Made by a program: the position numbers and the translations under genes. 64,000 nt of DNA from Rhynchosporium graminicola (Eukaryota > Ascomycota > Leotiomycetes > Helotiales > Ploettnerulaceae): assembly GCA_900074885.1 (NCBI GenBank), contig FJUW01000045.1:310001-374000 (forward strand), given 5' to 3'. This document shows, piece by piece, positions 10,937-22,266 of this stretch (positions within the stretch are counted from its first letter, which is position 1; each line of letters starts with the position of its first letter). Below the pieces are notes generated by a model. The model was not told where the DNA came from. It did no database searches and saw nothing but the letters and a program-made list of their open reading frames with translations.

Positions 10937-11982
10937 ATGATAATGGAGAAACCTGCTGAAGAACAAGACGAGGTTCGTCCTGAAGTCGGCCCCGTTGAGA
11001 AGTTCTGCGTCTTTCCCAAACTACCAGTTGAAATACAATTGGAAATCTGGAAGTATGCAATGCTCGGCCCACAACGTGTAGTAAGTCTCGAAGAATTACT
11101 CTTACCAGGATCCCCCGCTGTTGGCGCCGCATTTATAACAGTTCTTTACGGATGGCGCATCCTACTTCGGATACAGGCTGACTCTGCACTGCTACAGATC
11201 AAAGTCTTTCCCTTCGCGCCAAACAGCCTCTACGATCCAGGTTACGTCTTTGAGGACACGGAGATCCCCCTGAAAATCGCAATGGAACTTGAATCTGTCG
11301 ACTTGGGTACTGTTACTTTCTCGTCTGATGCGGAGCTCTGTCCCTTGCTCAGTGTTTGCAAGGCAAGTAGTCCTGGGACGATATCCTTCATCGTGGCCTT
11401 TCCTGCCTAATCAAGAGGCAGCAACCAGGCCTTTGGTATCTGACATCGGAATCAAGGCTAATTCTGTGACACTCGTAGATTTCAAGAGATGAAGCCTTGA
11501 AGGCATTTCCCGGATGTATGGATCTCGGAGATGGCAAAATTATTCACTTTAATCCAGACCAGGACAAAGTCATGGTTATTCCCCTCACCGAGCACAGAAT
11601 TCCTGCCTTCCCTGGTTTCTATCGTCTGGACTCGAATAAACCAGATTACCAAAAAATGTTTCAAGATGTCAAGCATTTGCTGCTCAGCCCTAACAATGAC
11701 CCATGCTCTCTCGCCCACGTCCGGAACAACACCCTTAAGTTTCTCGCACCCTTTACTGCCCTGGAGACACTGTCTTTGGTATCCGTTCCGATGGAGAAAA
11801 TCAGATTGCCACTTCGCCTCGTGTCTTTGGAGGCTTATCTCGCTTCTACGTGTAGCATCCTTGAAGAAATTGTACGTGTTACCAGACGCCTCAAGCACTA
11901 TGAGCAACGTTGGCCTAGCAGGTTGTCGAATGTTCAAGGGGATTACGATACAAGAGATTGGAGCGAACTCAAGGTCAGTTAA
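10937..11982 (+). CDS. 2EXR-domain (F-box-like) protein
   Basis: Exons 10937-11362 and 11479-11982 give 309 residues (or start at the second Met, 10943). The marker is FPKLPVEIQLEIWKYA (about residues 27-42), the start of the 2EXR domain, a fungal F-box-like family that is expanded in Pezizomycotina and of unknown biochemical role. The middle of the domain is split by an intron with a GC donor: exon 1 ends ...LSVCK at AAG, the intron begins GCAAGT and ends TCGTAG, and exon 2 continues ISRDEALKAFPG. This restores the family pattern of a Cys/Lys-Ser-Arg-x-Glu-Ala-Leu segment and then IIHFNPDQD. No GT donor nearby does this. The C-terminal half is Leu-rich. It may continue into a further exon, since GTCAGT overlaps the stop region at 11974, but I stop at TAA 11980-11982. 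Confidence 0.65.
11363..11478 (+). other. GC-AG intron
   Basis: The intron starts AAG|GCAAGT and ends CTCGTAG. It keeps phase 0 and joins two conserved halves of the 2EXR domain. Confidence 0.6.
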
Positions 11983-12469
11983 TTTTGTTCTCACACCAAG
12001 TCTAAGGCTCGCGAACCTCGCGATGGAGCATGTGGACCCCGAGAGTGTCTTTTCGTTGAGCTTTGAACTAAAATCTCGACATAGATTTATTCAATGTGGG
12101 CTCTATAATACCATAAATAGTAGTGTCTCAGCATACTATTGCGAAGATTTCGTGACCTCTAGTGTCCCCTCCCTATGCGTAGTGGCAATGGTCATAGATT
12201 TGGAAATGGCTTAGTCTCTATGGGGGGGAGTCTTGTCTAAGCACAGAGAATATATGCTGTCCTTGGTTCAAATAGGAATATTAGAGCGACTGACACCAAT
12301 TTTCAATGTAATTTTGGCATCAATGGAATGCACGCTTGAAAGTCATGTCCTCATTGAAGTTTTCCTATCAATACATGCGATCAGGAATACCCAATCGTAT
12401 CATCGCCTATGATCTAGCAGTTGGGGACCTCAAGCTTCCCCATCATCTGCACTATACCACCTTTCAGAG

Positions 12470-13190
12470 TCAGATAGAAGATTTTCGGCCTCGTAATTGA
12501 CTTTGAGGACATCGAGTTCTTCAATGATCTAATTTGGCGCTCTCGAAAGCTCGACCGTGAGCTCTGTCAATCCCCCCATCTCCGATAAGTCTTTTCAGAC
12601 ACCAAACCGAGCCTGGCGATTGTCATGGGTTTTCTTGGTCTGTTTTGCATGTTCTGGTTATCAACTCACCAGTTGCGTATGAAGGTGGGGCTCGGAGACG
12701 CCATGAAAGATGAAATGGTTCTCATGTAATCGATTTGATGTGCAAGTGGAAGGCAATGTAAGAAGAAGATAAAGTATCCGCCCCGGAAAATCGAATTCAT
12801 TATTGGAATAAAGAAGAGAAATTATTACAGTATGTCTAACAAAATCAACTAGGATTCAATGGCCCATTACAGGACCCACGATACTAGATTGAAGCAAATT
12901 TTGTCATTCGACTTACATTTGCCGCTCATTAGAAATGAGTCTGAAAGCTCCAAATTAAGACCGTGCTTCTTCTCGGACACAGCATGAGCCTAATTTCTGA
13001 CCCTTTCCGACACGACTTCTGGAATTCTTTTTCAAACTGCAACCCTTCGCATTGTATATGTTCTCCACCGCATAGATGACTACATTTCGAGTGACAAATT
13101 CTCTCCAAATGATGCCTCGTATCTCGCGAGGAAGTCGAAGCAACAAGCTAGCCTGGAAACCTGGGAGTTCAATTCCAGTCTACTGAGTCT
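12470..13190 (-). pseudogene. Decayed F-box-like / DUF7730-type gene relic
   Basis: On the minus strand, about 13100-13180 encodes LLRLPREIRGIIWREFV followed by a hydrophobic stretch. This is the typical N-terminal signature of the fungal F-box-like 2EXR/DUF7730 families. Further along the same strand (about 12480-12590) a short stretch (LTELTVELSRAP, then a stop, then IIEELDVLKVNYEAENLL) looks like the C-terminal part of such a protein. Between and around them the frames are broken and I cannot assemble a gene with plausible introns. It is therefore best read as a relic. Its nearness to the intact 2EXR gene on the other strand suggests an old local duplication, which is inference. Confidence 0.4.
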
Positions 13191-13883
13191 GAGTCCCTGT
13201 CCAGGAGCGAACTCTCCCTCCTAGGTTGCAAAGTCCGTGGCGCCCGACCCACTTAAATATCCCATCTCGCCGAAGATGTGTTCGTATGTGGCTTCTCTGT
13301 ATGGTCTCTATCGCGGCCGTAACGTAATAACGTAACAGATCCGGTCTAGAGCCGGATTTTCGGCCAGAGATGTACACCTTCGTTCAGATGCGACATAGCA
13401 TCGAAATAAAATCGACTGTTTCCTTTGTCTTGAGACGAAGCGTATCAGCTAGGGAGTATCGGGAGTTCAAGGACTTCGCAGAACGCTCACGAATTGACAT
13501 TTCAGGACCTATTCTTTGAGGCTGTGCCGCAGGACTCTTTCTTCCTTGGCACCCCCTTTCACGGCAGGCGCTAGTCTTTCGACAGCCAGTCAGTACCCTC
13601 CTCGATTCAATCTTAAAAGCAGCAGTGAAAATTAGAATCACTATCTTCTATGAATACATTTCAGTTCTTGTAAGCACCCTTTTCTAGCTAATGGACTCAA
13701 GCGCAAAAGAACAACCCAGTGACCACTCTAGAAAGTAAGTCAAGTGACACATGCATGTCTCGCGAGGTGAGCAAGCCGCCAAAGAGTTTCCGGAGCACCC
13801 GAAAGACTTTGTTTCGATTCGCCGGAAGAGGAGTCTCAAATTTGCAAGAACGCGAGACTGGCATCGGATTGCTTTCCAATCGT
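13191..13883. other. Intergenic region next to the relic
   Basis: Short minus-strand open frames (for example 13384-13641) could be upstream exons of the relic, but I cannot join them convincingly. No other feature is supported. Confidence 0.35.
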
Positions 13884-14640
13884 CTAGGGGAATATCTCTC
13901 GGCATGCCTTGAAGATCTTACAGTCCTTTTTATGATTATTCTCCTTCCAGCCCACAGTTTGACATTCCTACAGTCCAGTATTAGGAGTGACCATCATAGG
14001 ACTTTCTATAGAAAACATACCTTGTTACAATACCAGACGCATCGGCAACCTGTACATATTGAGAGGTCGTCATTGGGCTTACTCGTCGAACACGCTTGAC
14101 AATTCCTTGAAGCTCCTTGCACCCCTTCGTGATACCTATTGCTCAGCTCATTGAGGTTTTCAAGACTTGCTGGAATGACCTAAATTGGATTCGTTTCAGC
14201 TCCAGCAGTGAAATCCTTGACTGAAAATGCATACCTTGACACTGCCGCTAGGCGCCACGATAAATCCCAACTTTCCTTCCTTAACTCCACTTCTTTTCGC
14301 ACCTTCCACAACAGCAGTGAATCCTTTCCTGAAGTCGCTAACATCAAGGCCGCCGCCAGGAACTGACTCTATGATTTCATCCTGCGGGATCCGAAGCGTG
14401 AGTGCAAAGGACACATTATTGCGGTCTTTGAGGATGAATGTTGGTGCTGCAGAAACAGTCATGTTCTCGCCTATAGTACCGAGTAGAAAGTACGGAGCAC
14501 TATGATATGTCAGTATAGAAATTGCTGGAGCTTTGCGAGATTGCAGATTACTCTTCCGGTTCTGTAAGGCTGTCAAGCACAGGGCAATGGGCGAATGCAG
14601 GGAAGCGCACTGCGTCGGAAAACCATGGAAACGACGACAT
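13884..14640 (-). CDS. MYND-type zinc finger protein
   Basis: This four-exon gene is easily missed because every exon is short: 14640-14552, 14499-14235, 14179-14021, 13967-13884. It gives 198 residues with all junctions in phase. The C-terminal half is a complete MYND finger: C145-x2-C148-x11-C160-x2-C163-x5-C169-x3-C173-x9-H183-x3-C187, including CTGCRCVWYCNK and ECQTVGW. The finger is split by the third intron between YCNK and ECQ. MYND fingers bind proline-rich peptides and occur in transcriptional cofactors and SET-domain enzymes; no SET domain is present here. The N-terminal half (FLLGTIGENM, FALTLRIPQDEII) is of unknown type. Donors are GTAATC, GTATGC and GTATGT; acceptors are TAG. The role is unknown. 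Confidence 0.8.
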
Positions 14641-15705
14641 GATTGGCAGAAATTCTTCGGTCAGGCAGCAGAGCCGAAGATATTGAGGCTGGCGATCCAC
14701 AGAAAGTTTCAAATCGCGACAAGTTCACAGGGAACTAAAAATTATGTTCGATACACATCTGAAACGCGGGGTGACGTAGCGAGTGGCCAACCCCTATTTT
14801 AAGCGAGGGTTTGTTGACTCAGCACGTTATCAAGTGGCCGTGTATTGCAGTCCCTATTTGAGAACAGAAGCATGGGAATGTTGTTGGGACAATCTCAGGG
14901 AATCGGTTCTCTTTAACGAGCTCAAACATACAACCTCGAGCGGTATCTATCGAATTTCTTTTTCGCGGCTTCATTATCTGATAGATGTCAATCGCTGCAC
15001 CGGTTCGTAGCCATACCGGTTCGTAGCCATACGAATCGGTACCAACCAAGACGTATGCGCAAATCGAAAAACGATAGTATGGTATAGGCGTTTCTAATTG
15101 TTTATACCTACCATGTTTGTCGAGTGAGGAACCCCAGCGACAAAACAACAAGTTATGATTCTGTCTGGGTTTAATCAAGACAAAGGCTACAGACACACAT
15201 AAAAGCTATTATCATTCCAACAAAACAGCTTCATTATATTAACAGCCCCAGGAAATACTCCACGATCTTTTAAGAATCCACATTTCTTGGTAAAAGGGGT
15301 CAACCGAATATAAATATGAGCCCGTCCGCCCGGACGATCATGACGTGCTGGGAAGGTTCTATTTTCCAAAAATCACCCAAACAAGACTAATATGGTATAT
15401 TGTATTTTGTTACGGTCTCAGGCTAGGGACATGGTACGGAGGGCAAGGAGGGTGCAAGGAGGTGTATTGAACTGAAGCTACGGATCGAAGAGAGAGAAAT
15501 GAAGCTTCCATAGGGTGCAACTCCAAGAAAGCAAGATTATTAATCATTCATTGAGAAGTTGTACGCTTGCACATCAGCTCTCCCCGCATTTAAAACGACC
15601 GAGCACCAGTGCAGTGCTACCCCGCGCCCCCTTCCTCAAGAGCCACACCCGTGCGCAACCAAACATCAACAGATCCCATGCCAGAAACTCCCAAGAACTT
15701 GTAAA
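14641..15705. other. Divergent intergenic region
   Basis: This lies between the minus-strand MYND gene and the plus-strand tautomerase. It carries a perfect 16-bp tandem duplication at about 14999-15030 (ACCGGTTCGTAGCCAT twice). No gene is recognised. Confidence 0.45.
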
Positions 15706-16291
15706 ATGCCATTCTACGAAGTCCAACACGCCTTCCCTCTCACCGCCTCCCAACGCTCCTCCCTCGCAAAAGATCTCACCACCCTACACGCAACCTCCTT
15801 CAACGCGCCCACGATATTCGTCAACGTGAAATTCACCCCAAATGCCGCAGACGAGGGCTACTTCGTCGGCGGTGAGCACCAACCTACCACGAACCGTATC
15901 TTCGTGCACGTGAGATCCGGTAAAGGAAGAGGCGATGAAGCGTTTGCGAAATTAGCTAAGGATGTGGAGGATGTGTGGGATCGCGCTGTGGGGCGAGAGG
16001 AGGGGGAAGCCGCGGCTGGGAACTCGAAGGTTTTGCATGCGGTTTTTATTCTGCCAGGAATTACGGCTAGGGAGCAGGGGATGGCGATTCCGTTGGTGAG
16101 TTTTACTGTTGTTCCTGAAATGTTGCGTTGTATGGGTTGGAAGATTTACTGATGGTGACTTGTAGGCTGGAGAAGAAGCGACTTGGTTGAAGAGCAGTCG
16201 GGTAATGTTTGAGAAGAGGGCTGATGCTGGAGAAGAGGATTTCAAAAATTTAGTTAAGGAGCTCCAGACGAGACCTGAGCTGATGAAGTAA
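15706..16291 (+). CDS. Tautomerase superfamily protein (cis-CaaD-like)
   Basis: Exons 15706-16095 and 16166-16291 (GTGAGT donor, TAG acceptor) give 171 residues. The protein begins Met-Pro-Phe-Tyr-Glu-Val; in this superfamily the Met is removed and Pro-1 acts as the catalytic base or acid. FVNVKFTP (about residues 46-53) and HAVFILPGI are typical of the fungal Tautomerase_3 type related to cis-3-chloroacrylic acid dehalogenase. These are small cytosolic enzymes; the natural substrate in fungi is mostly unknown. The ATG at 15706 is chosen because it gives the Met-Pro start; an open frame extends further upstream but is not needed. A predicted helix closes the C-terminus in exon 2. Confidence 0.8.
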
Positions 16292-16772
16292 GAGGCAATG
16301 GGTGAATAGTGTTTGTGATTTGGCAGGATCGAAGCAATGTCAAGTCGTCTCAGGCGAAGCAATTATTTTGAGCGATCAGTTTAGGCTCCGCCACAATATT
16401 CTTGTCTGAATTTATCATACTTGTGATGTCATGAAATTCTTTTGTGACTTTGGAGCCTTTGATTGAAATACTGTGTTGTTACTCCTGTCATATCTAGGTG
16501 TCTTCGAAATAGGATTGTAGTAATCGCCAGCTTCCGATTGGCTGACGACAGATTTTTCCAGCATCGGCCGGAGAGCATTGCCATGATTGAATAGATTTGG
16601 ACATTATCATAACTTTCGATCTCATCATTATGGTAGCTGTAGGCTAAATCACCGGTAGAACTTGCCATTTCCATATTCCACACTACCATATCATGTCATA
16701 CGAAAGCCGTGCAACTGAGGGCTATGGAAACATATGCTCGATATACCCTCCACGGCCAAAAAGTAATTGCAA
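16292..16772. other. Convergent intergenic region
   Basis: This is the 3' flank of the tautomerase and of the MFS gene. No coding sequence is supported. Confidence 0.5.
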
Positions 16773-18978
16773 TCAATGCATAACCACAGCCACATGGTCG
16801 TCCATGTACTGGCTGATGTCTCCCAAGAAAGCAGCAGCAATGATTGAAACAGCACCGAACGCAATACTGGTATAGTAAACATAGGGGTATGCATAAGCGT
16901 AAGCTACTCGGCCTGCCAATACGATGTCGTTGTAAATTGTCAGGTTTCCGTCCACACCCGGCAGATGCAGAATCTCGCCAATAAGAGAAGCTCCTGTCAG
17001 CTCAGCCGCGGCTTTGATGGTTTCTCCGGAGAAGATATCGTTTTTAACCTATTTTAAGTTAATTTCAGGTTGATAAGTAGGAAATTTAGAGTAATTACGC
17101 AAGCTGTTGCAATTTGGAATTTCAAGGCAGGAACAAACTTGCCGTAGAAGACGTTGTAATAAGTAGTGTAGCCTATGGCACCTCCGATGACTCTGATAGA
17201 CAAAGTGAGGGCTGCAATGGTAGCGATGAGGTCATCAGGACAAATGATAGTCGTAATGATCGAGGCTGGAACGACAATACCACCAATACCAAGACCTGCA
17301 ACAACGAGTATTCCGTAAACGGCATTCAAATTATCCAGACGTGCAGCCGCAAGAGCTCCACAACCGGCTGTCATCAGAATACTGGAGCCAACCATCAAAG
17401 CTCTGTTATGCCCGCGCAAGACAGACAACAGCCACAGCACGATGCAGGCTCCTACCAAGATAGAGAATCCGACAGGCATACCTCTAATTCCTACACCGAC
17501 TGGGTCGTGCCCATACATATTAAAAGCTTGTGTCGGCCAGAAAAGAAGGACTGAGAAGAAGTTTGCTCCAGAAACTAGTTAACAGGGGAATTAGCATTGG
17601 CTATACAAGGATCTATGGAGAAAAGGATAAGACATGTCTCGAGATTAATTCAAGGCATCTAGAGAGGGATCTCTGGAATTTCGCTTCAACTTACTGAATG
17701 TGATAATGAGGGTCAGGGCCAACACACGAGGCTCCTTTCTCAGACGAGATGGGAACATAGGATACTTGGCTCCGTAGACCTCCCAGAAGCAAAAGCCGAC
17801 TATGAGAGCAGCTCCTAGTAGAAGCGGGACAAGGGTATGTACAGACGACCACTTGTATTGATATCCTCCCCATAAAAGTCCAGCAATGAAGAGGATCATG
17901 CCTGTAATTGAGAGAAAGCCACCAACAAAGTCGATCTGCGAGATAACTTCTTTGCGGCTGAGACCTGTGGAATTGACACGCGGAGGTGGGTGGTAGAAAA
18001 CAAACGTCATAGCTACACCGATACTGCAGATAGCTTGTGTCAGCATTTAGTAAGAACGTTTACTTGCTAGACGGTACTCACAATGCCCAAACTCCACAAA
18101 GGGCACCGATGTAGCGCCATGAGCTATGGTAGGCGATCAATTGCGCCCAGAGAACTGAGGGACACTTCACGAGAGTTAGCGATATACTATTATGGGAAAT
18201 CAAGAGTATACACTTACAAATGGTAAGATGGTAAAGACCAGAATAGCAACGTATTTTCCACGCTTGGCAGTTGGTGCAAGCTCAGAGGTAGCAGCCAAAG
18301 CAGTCAATTCGTTAATGCCAGCGCCAATACCAGCTAGTGCCATACCGGCTACTCTTTATAAGCAGAGGCAATATTGGCTAAGGTTTTAAACTCACCGATG
18401 AAGATATTCATGGTGTTTGCGGTCGAGCAAACGATCATTCCGACGACAATAAACATTCCGCCTGAGATAGCAACCCATCGGCGTCCGACAAGGTCCGACA
18501 AAGCACCAACAAATGGACAAACGGCAGCAAGAGCCAGGAGATTTGCGAGGACAAACCACACCCAGCGGTCAATTCCTCCCAGTTCACCGTAGATGTAAGG
18601 GGGAACACCACCTGTTTACTTCTTAGCGAAGTGCACGTGCTTTTGAAAGGGTGTTACTTACCGAAAAGGTAGACAGGCATTTGAGATCCAGTCCAGAGGA
18701 AGGCCATAGCGGTTAAGGACATCATACGATTAAAAGTCATCTAAGTCGAGAATTAGTCTTGTCTAAGATCTAGATGGGCTAGTATAACCTACAGGGGGTT
18801 CATGTTCGTGATCTTCGCCATCACCATAGATTCTCAATCCTTCCTTCTCGTAGTAGTGATCATTTCCTGGGAGTTTGGAAACCGTTCTCACAGCTTCGAT
18901 ATGAATTTTGCTTCCGATATCCGTCTCCGTCGACCCTACTGGGGTGGGTGTATCATGGTCGTCCATTTTGCGATGCAT
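16773..18978 (-). CDS. TRI12-like major facilitator superfamily transporter, with a frameshift in exon 2
   Basis: Eight exons: 18978-18793, 18741-18662, 18611-18396, 18348-18218, 18164-18082, 18023-17695, 17574-17099, 17048-16773. The product would be about 591 residues with roughly 14 membrane helices, matching the fungal TRI12/siderophore-type MFS family (drug:H+ or siderophore antiport at the plasma membrane). Family marks are FLWTGSQMPVYLFGG, GALSDLVGRRWVAI (motif A), SSWRYIGALCGVW and the C-terminal YMDDHVAVV. All junctions keep phase except inside exon 2: the segments reading MTFNRMM and SLTAMAFLWTG are out of register by one base, at the CC pair 18720-18721. Summed exon length is 1777 nt, one more than a multiple of three. 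So the allele is either a pseudogene or carries a sequencing error. Substrate is unknown; no biosynthetic cluster surrounds it. Confidence 0.8.
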
Positions 18979-19506
18979 TAATTAAAAGGTGGGAGGAATT
19001 TTAGAGGTCCCTTGAAGATATGCATCATGTTCGAAAATGAAGGGAGAGGGGGAAAGGGAATATGTAGACCATTCCATCCCAGCCAGAGTCCATTTACCCA
19101 TCGGAGATATTTCCTTCTTTCCTGCATGCATAAAAGTGTTTCGTGCCCTAGATGGTTACAAGAGACAAGCCTTGCCCGGAGTATCTCCAGAGGCGTAGTC
19201 TATTTGATAGGAGTAAGCACGTAGTTCGGGGCTAAGCAGATCAAAATACCAGGATATCTTTACGAAAGTCAGCCTTTGACTTTCCCTCTCCAAGCCCATG
19301 TCATGTTAACCTGACGCTAACCGCCGAAACGCCGAGGCACTTTGCGGTTTTCCAGAAACTGAAGCCTTTGATTTTGTGGGGTAGCATACAAGAGGCAGGA
19401 GCTTCAGCCATATGAAGCAAGACTGTACTACTTTTAGGTTCCGCCACCAAAGTCCAAACGGTCAGTCTCAACTGTTGATAATTCTACTAATGCGGCCTCT
19501 GAGCCC
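18979..19506. promoter_or_regulatory. Intergenic region upstream of the MFS gene
   Basis: This is a divergent spacer between the transporter and the possible small gene. No coding sequence is supported. Confidence 0.4.
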
Positions 19507-19791
19507 ATGTCATTCGACGTCTACAAACCTAAATCCCAGAATTCGTTCCAGATCCAGCCCTCCTCAACAGCAGACCGTTGCCTTTGACATCCTGTCCTTA
19601 TGGTTGATGGGCGACCTCCTAGCATGATCATTACTGACGGCAGATCCATTCGCATATGGAGTAAGTCATCGATGGAAGAGGAGTGTTGATTGCTGAATGA
19701 TGATGACTAACTCAGCTCACAGGGATATCAGCGAGAAATAGAAGCTGCCCGACCGCGCCGTCCCAGAAAGCATAATACAGGAGAGACATGA
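19507..19791 (+). CDS. Possible small three-exon gene, 51 residues, unknown
   Basis: Exons 19507-19576, 19644-19660 (17 nt) and 19723-19791 sum to 156 nt and read through in one frame: MSFDVYKPKSQNSFQIQ... then DHPFAYGGYQREIEA and a basic tail ending HNTGET. The supporting signals are a TACTGAC branch site just before the first acceptor, a GTAAGT donor after the 17-nt exon, and GACTAAC before the second acceptor. The weak point is the first donor (GTTGCC). I do not recognise the protein. It could be a chance assembly. Confidence 0.35.
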
Positions 19792-20950
19792 GAAACAAGG
19801 TTCCTTGGCTATCGGTGACATGTCCCAAATCGAACAAAGTCAACAGCCAAACGAGGGGAATAAGGACTGAACAGTATAGCACGATGCAAGTCTTACTACT
19901 AGGAGATAAATTGGGTTTGGTATATAGACGTGGTTGGTCAATCTACCACATCGGCGGGAACTTCATATATCTAGGAGGTCATTTGTAGAGATCTCGAACA
20001 AATGATCGACAGTCTCTGGGAATTTCCCGCCTCTCGGGACCATGACAGTTGCTGGATAACAGATTACTAATAGAGTGTGTCTTCTAGCACTCTATTCAGC
20101 AAAACAGCTAAATCGTATATCAATGACCCCTCTCTTGTGTTCGGAAATACCTCACAAGATGCGTACGAATTGCCAGTACAATTCATTTGGACCACCACAT
20201 ACTACCTCGAAAATTAGCCATGCGGAATGATTTACACTGATGGCTGTGGATGGTACATTAATGCCAAGCTGCATTCTTCAAGTAGCGATGGCCAAATGCA
20301 TCCATCATACTACTGAGTGATAGTGGTTGGAAAGATTCGTGACCTGAGTGAAATTTGCGCAATGCTTCACCGACAAGGTGTACCTTGCGCCCACGTGAAA
20401 TACCCCGCCATTCTCTAATCCCTCCAACGTCGTATTAGCATTTCATAGTCGCGTAGCTCCGACAAATACCGCAATGATTGGGGAGACTGGCCAAACACTC
20501 CTTACATCATCTTGGATATAAGAAGTAGTCATGATTCCCGGAAGAGCAAGAGCAATGATTTGTTAATGTATGATCCAAGTGAAGTTTGGAAAGCCTCACT
20601 GCCATAGACAGTAAAGTTGAACAGATAAAATACGAATGTCGAACCACTGATGGACATGTTGACTAGTTTCGGGACAGAATGCCTATTCATTGTTGCACTG
20701 TCCTCTGTGTTTTCGGCAAGTACATCTTTGTGTTATCGCTACCCCAAGATGTACTAACACCGATGCCATCAAAAAAACACCCATAGCGTGCAGAAGAACG
20801 CCTCAAATCGATCATCATCGTCGTCGTTTCATTCAACCATTGCCAATCCCCCACTCCACCCTCGCTGACACCACAGAGTCTCTCATATCTCACTATACCT
20901 CTGATCGAGCGGTTCGTCATGCATTCGCAATTTCTGGATAGATTCAGGTC
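19792..20950. other. Intergenic region, no gene recognised
   Basis: About 1.15 kb between the possible small gene and the 3' end of UBC13. Only short, non-protein-like frames are present. Confidence 0.45.
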
Positions 20951-21590
20951 CTAGTTTATAGCATGTGTTCGAGTCCATTCGCGAGCAGTTGCAATAGCAG
21001 CCGGTTCGTCCTCCTTCCATCTCTTCGCAACATCTGGTGCAAGAGGATCGTCGGGATTTGGGGCGCCAAGAAGAGCTTGGATCGAAAGGAGGATTGTTCG
21101 AATTTGGAGAGCTGGAGACCAGTTGCCTGAAATGAACATATTAGCCCCATGACCTGGCCATCAAAACAAAATTTAGAAGAACGTGAATATCAAGGACAAC
21201 ATACTCTTAAGGACATCGAGGCAAATACGCCCGAGCTTATCAATGTTTGGGTGGTAGATCTTGGTGAGGAATCGAATCTTGGGCGGAGTCATGGGGTAAT
21301 CATCTGGAAGAAAGAGCTCAAGCTTAAAGATTCCACCTATTTCATGTCAGATTTGAACAGTTATCCAACCTTTCTTGAATATTCCAAACCTTCATATGGA
21401 GATTGCGTAGGACCGTGTATCGAGACGTCAAAATACCGAAGATTGTCTTCATGAGGGACCGCGCTGATACCTGGGACACTGCAAAGATGAACACTCAGTA
21501 TTCTTTCCCAATATCGAACGTAAGGGCATTTACTCACGGCTCTGCCATCAGCCTCTCGGTCTCCTTGATAATGCGCTTCGGCAAGGCCAT
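20951..21590 (-). CDS. UBC13: Ubiquitin-conjugating enzyme E2 Ubc13 (UBE2N)
   Basis: Four exons, 21590-21538, 21478-21390, 21336-21205 and 21126-20951, give 149 residues, the normal Ubc13 length. The fold is a bare UBC domain with no extensions. It starts [14 protein letters not shown], has the HPN motif ([10 protein letters not shown]) and the catalytic Cys86 in RICLDVLK, and ends in the helix EWTRTHA. With the E2 variant Mms2/Uev1, Ubc13 builds Lys63-linked ubiquitin chains on PCNA for error-free damage tolerance, and acts in other K63 signalling. All four junctions keep phase with standard donors (GTGAGT, GTTTGG, GTATGT). It is divergent from the SEA3 homologue; that pairing does not itself imply a shared pathway. 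Confidence 0.95.
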
Positions 21591-22266
21591 GTTGTTGTTG
21601 CGTTCCTCTTTGTGGGCTTGAAATGGTGTGTGTGGATATCGAGTCAGGTAAGCCTGAGGAAACGTAGCCTGTAGCCACGAAGACCTTCAAATAGAGACAA
21701 TTCAACACAGTAAACCTCGATGTCGTCAATGCTGAAGAGAGACAGACCAGCCTTGGTGGGGGCGGGGCAGATATATACGGAGTATCTGAAGGAAGCGGTG
21801 ATGTCGTGGAGGTATTTGATACTCGTAAAATCAAGCCAATATTTCGCTAGAAATTCGTCAGGGTGCTGTCAGTAAGCGCGAAATTGCGAGGTATGCGGGG
21901 GTGATCTCGTTGAAGTCGTGATTGTTTATATTCTCCTTTCTCTGGTCCAGCTCATCCCCTTTGATGCAGGTGGTCGTCGTGGGTGGAGCCAGGAGAGCGA
22001 GGCGGCAAATCCCGCTCGGCCTTGGCACGCGAGGCTCTACGATTTCGAATTCGATGAGAAAAGCGTTTATATCAGTGCAACCTGTGATTGAAATACAATT
22101 ATATCATCCCGCGAGAAATCAAATACTTGAAAGCCTGTTCAGGTTTCCGCCGTGAATCCCCTATCATGTGCAGTGGAAACTCGTAAATGGATCTTTCAGC
22201 CAACTAGTCTCACAGCCTCGTACACCCTCAAAAGCTTCAGGACAATGCGCTATCTTCCAAATCTAT
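21591..22266. promoter_or_regulatory. Divergent promoter region, UBC13 / SEA3
   Basis: About 680 bp between divergent starts holds both promoters. No other feature is recognised. Confidence 0.5.

Noticed and set aside
16773..18978. Secondary-metabolite cluster around the TRI12-like pump
   Set aside because: No synthase, P450 or other biosynthetic gene is nearby; the neighbours are a tautomerase, a MYND protein and UBC13.
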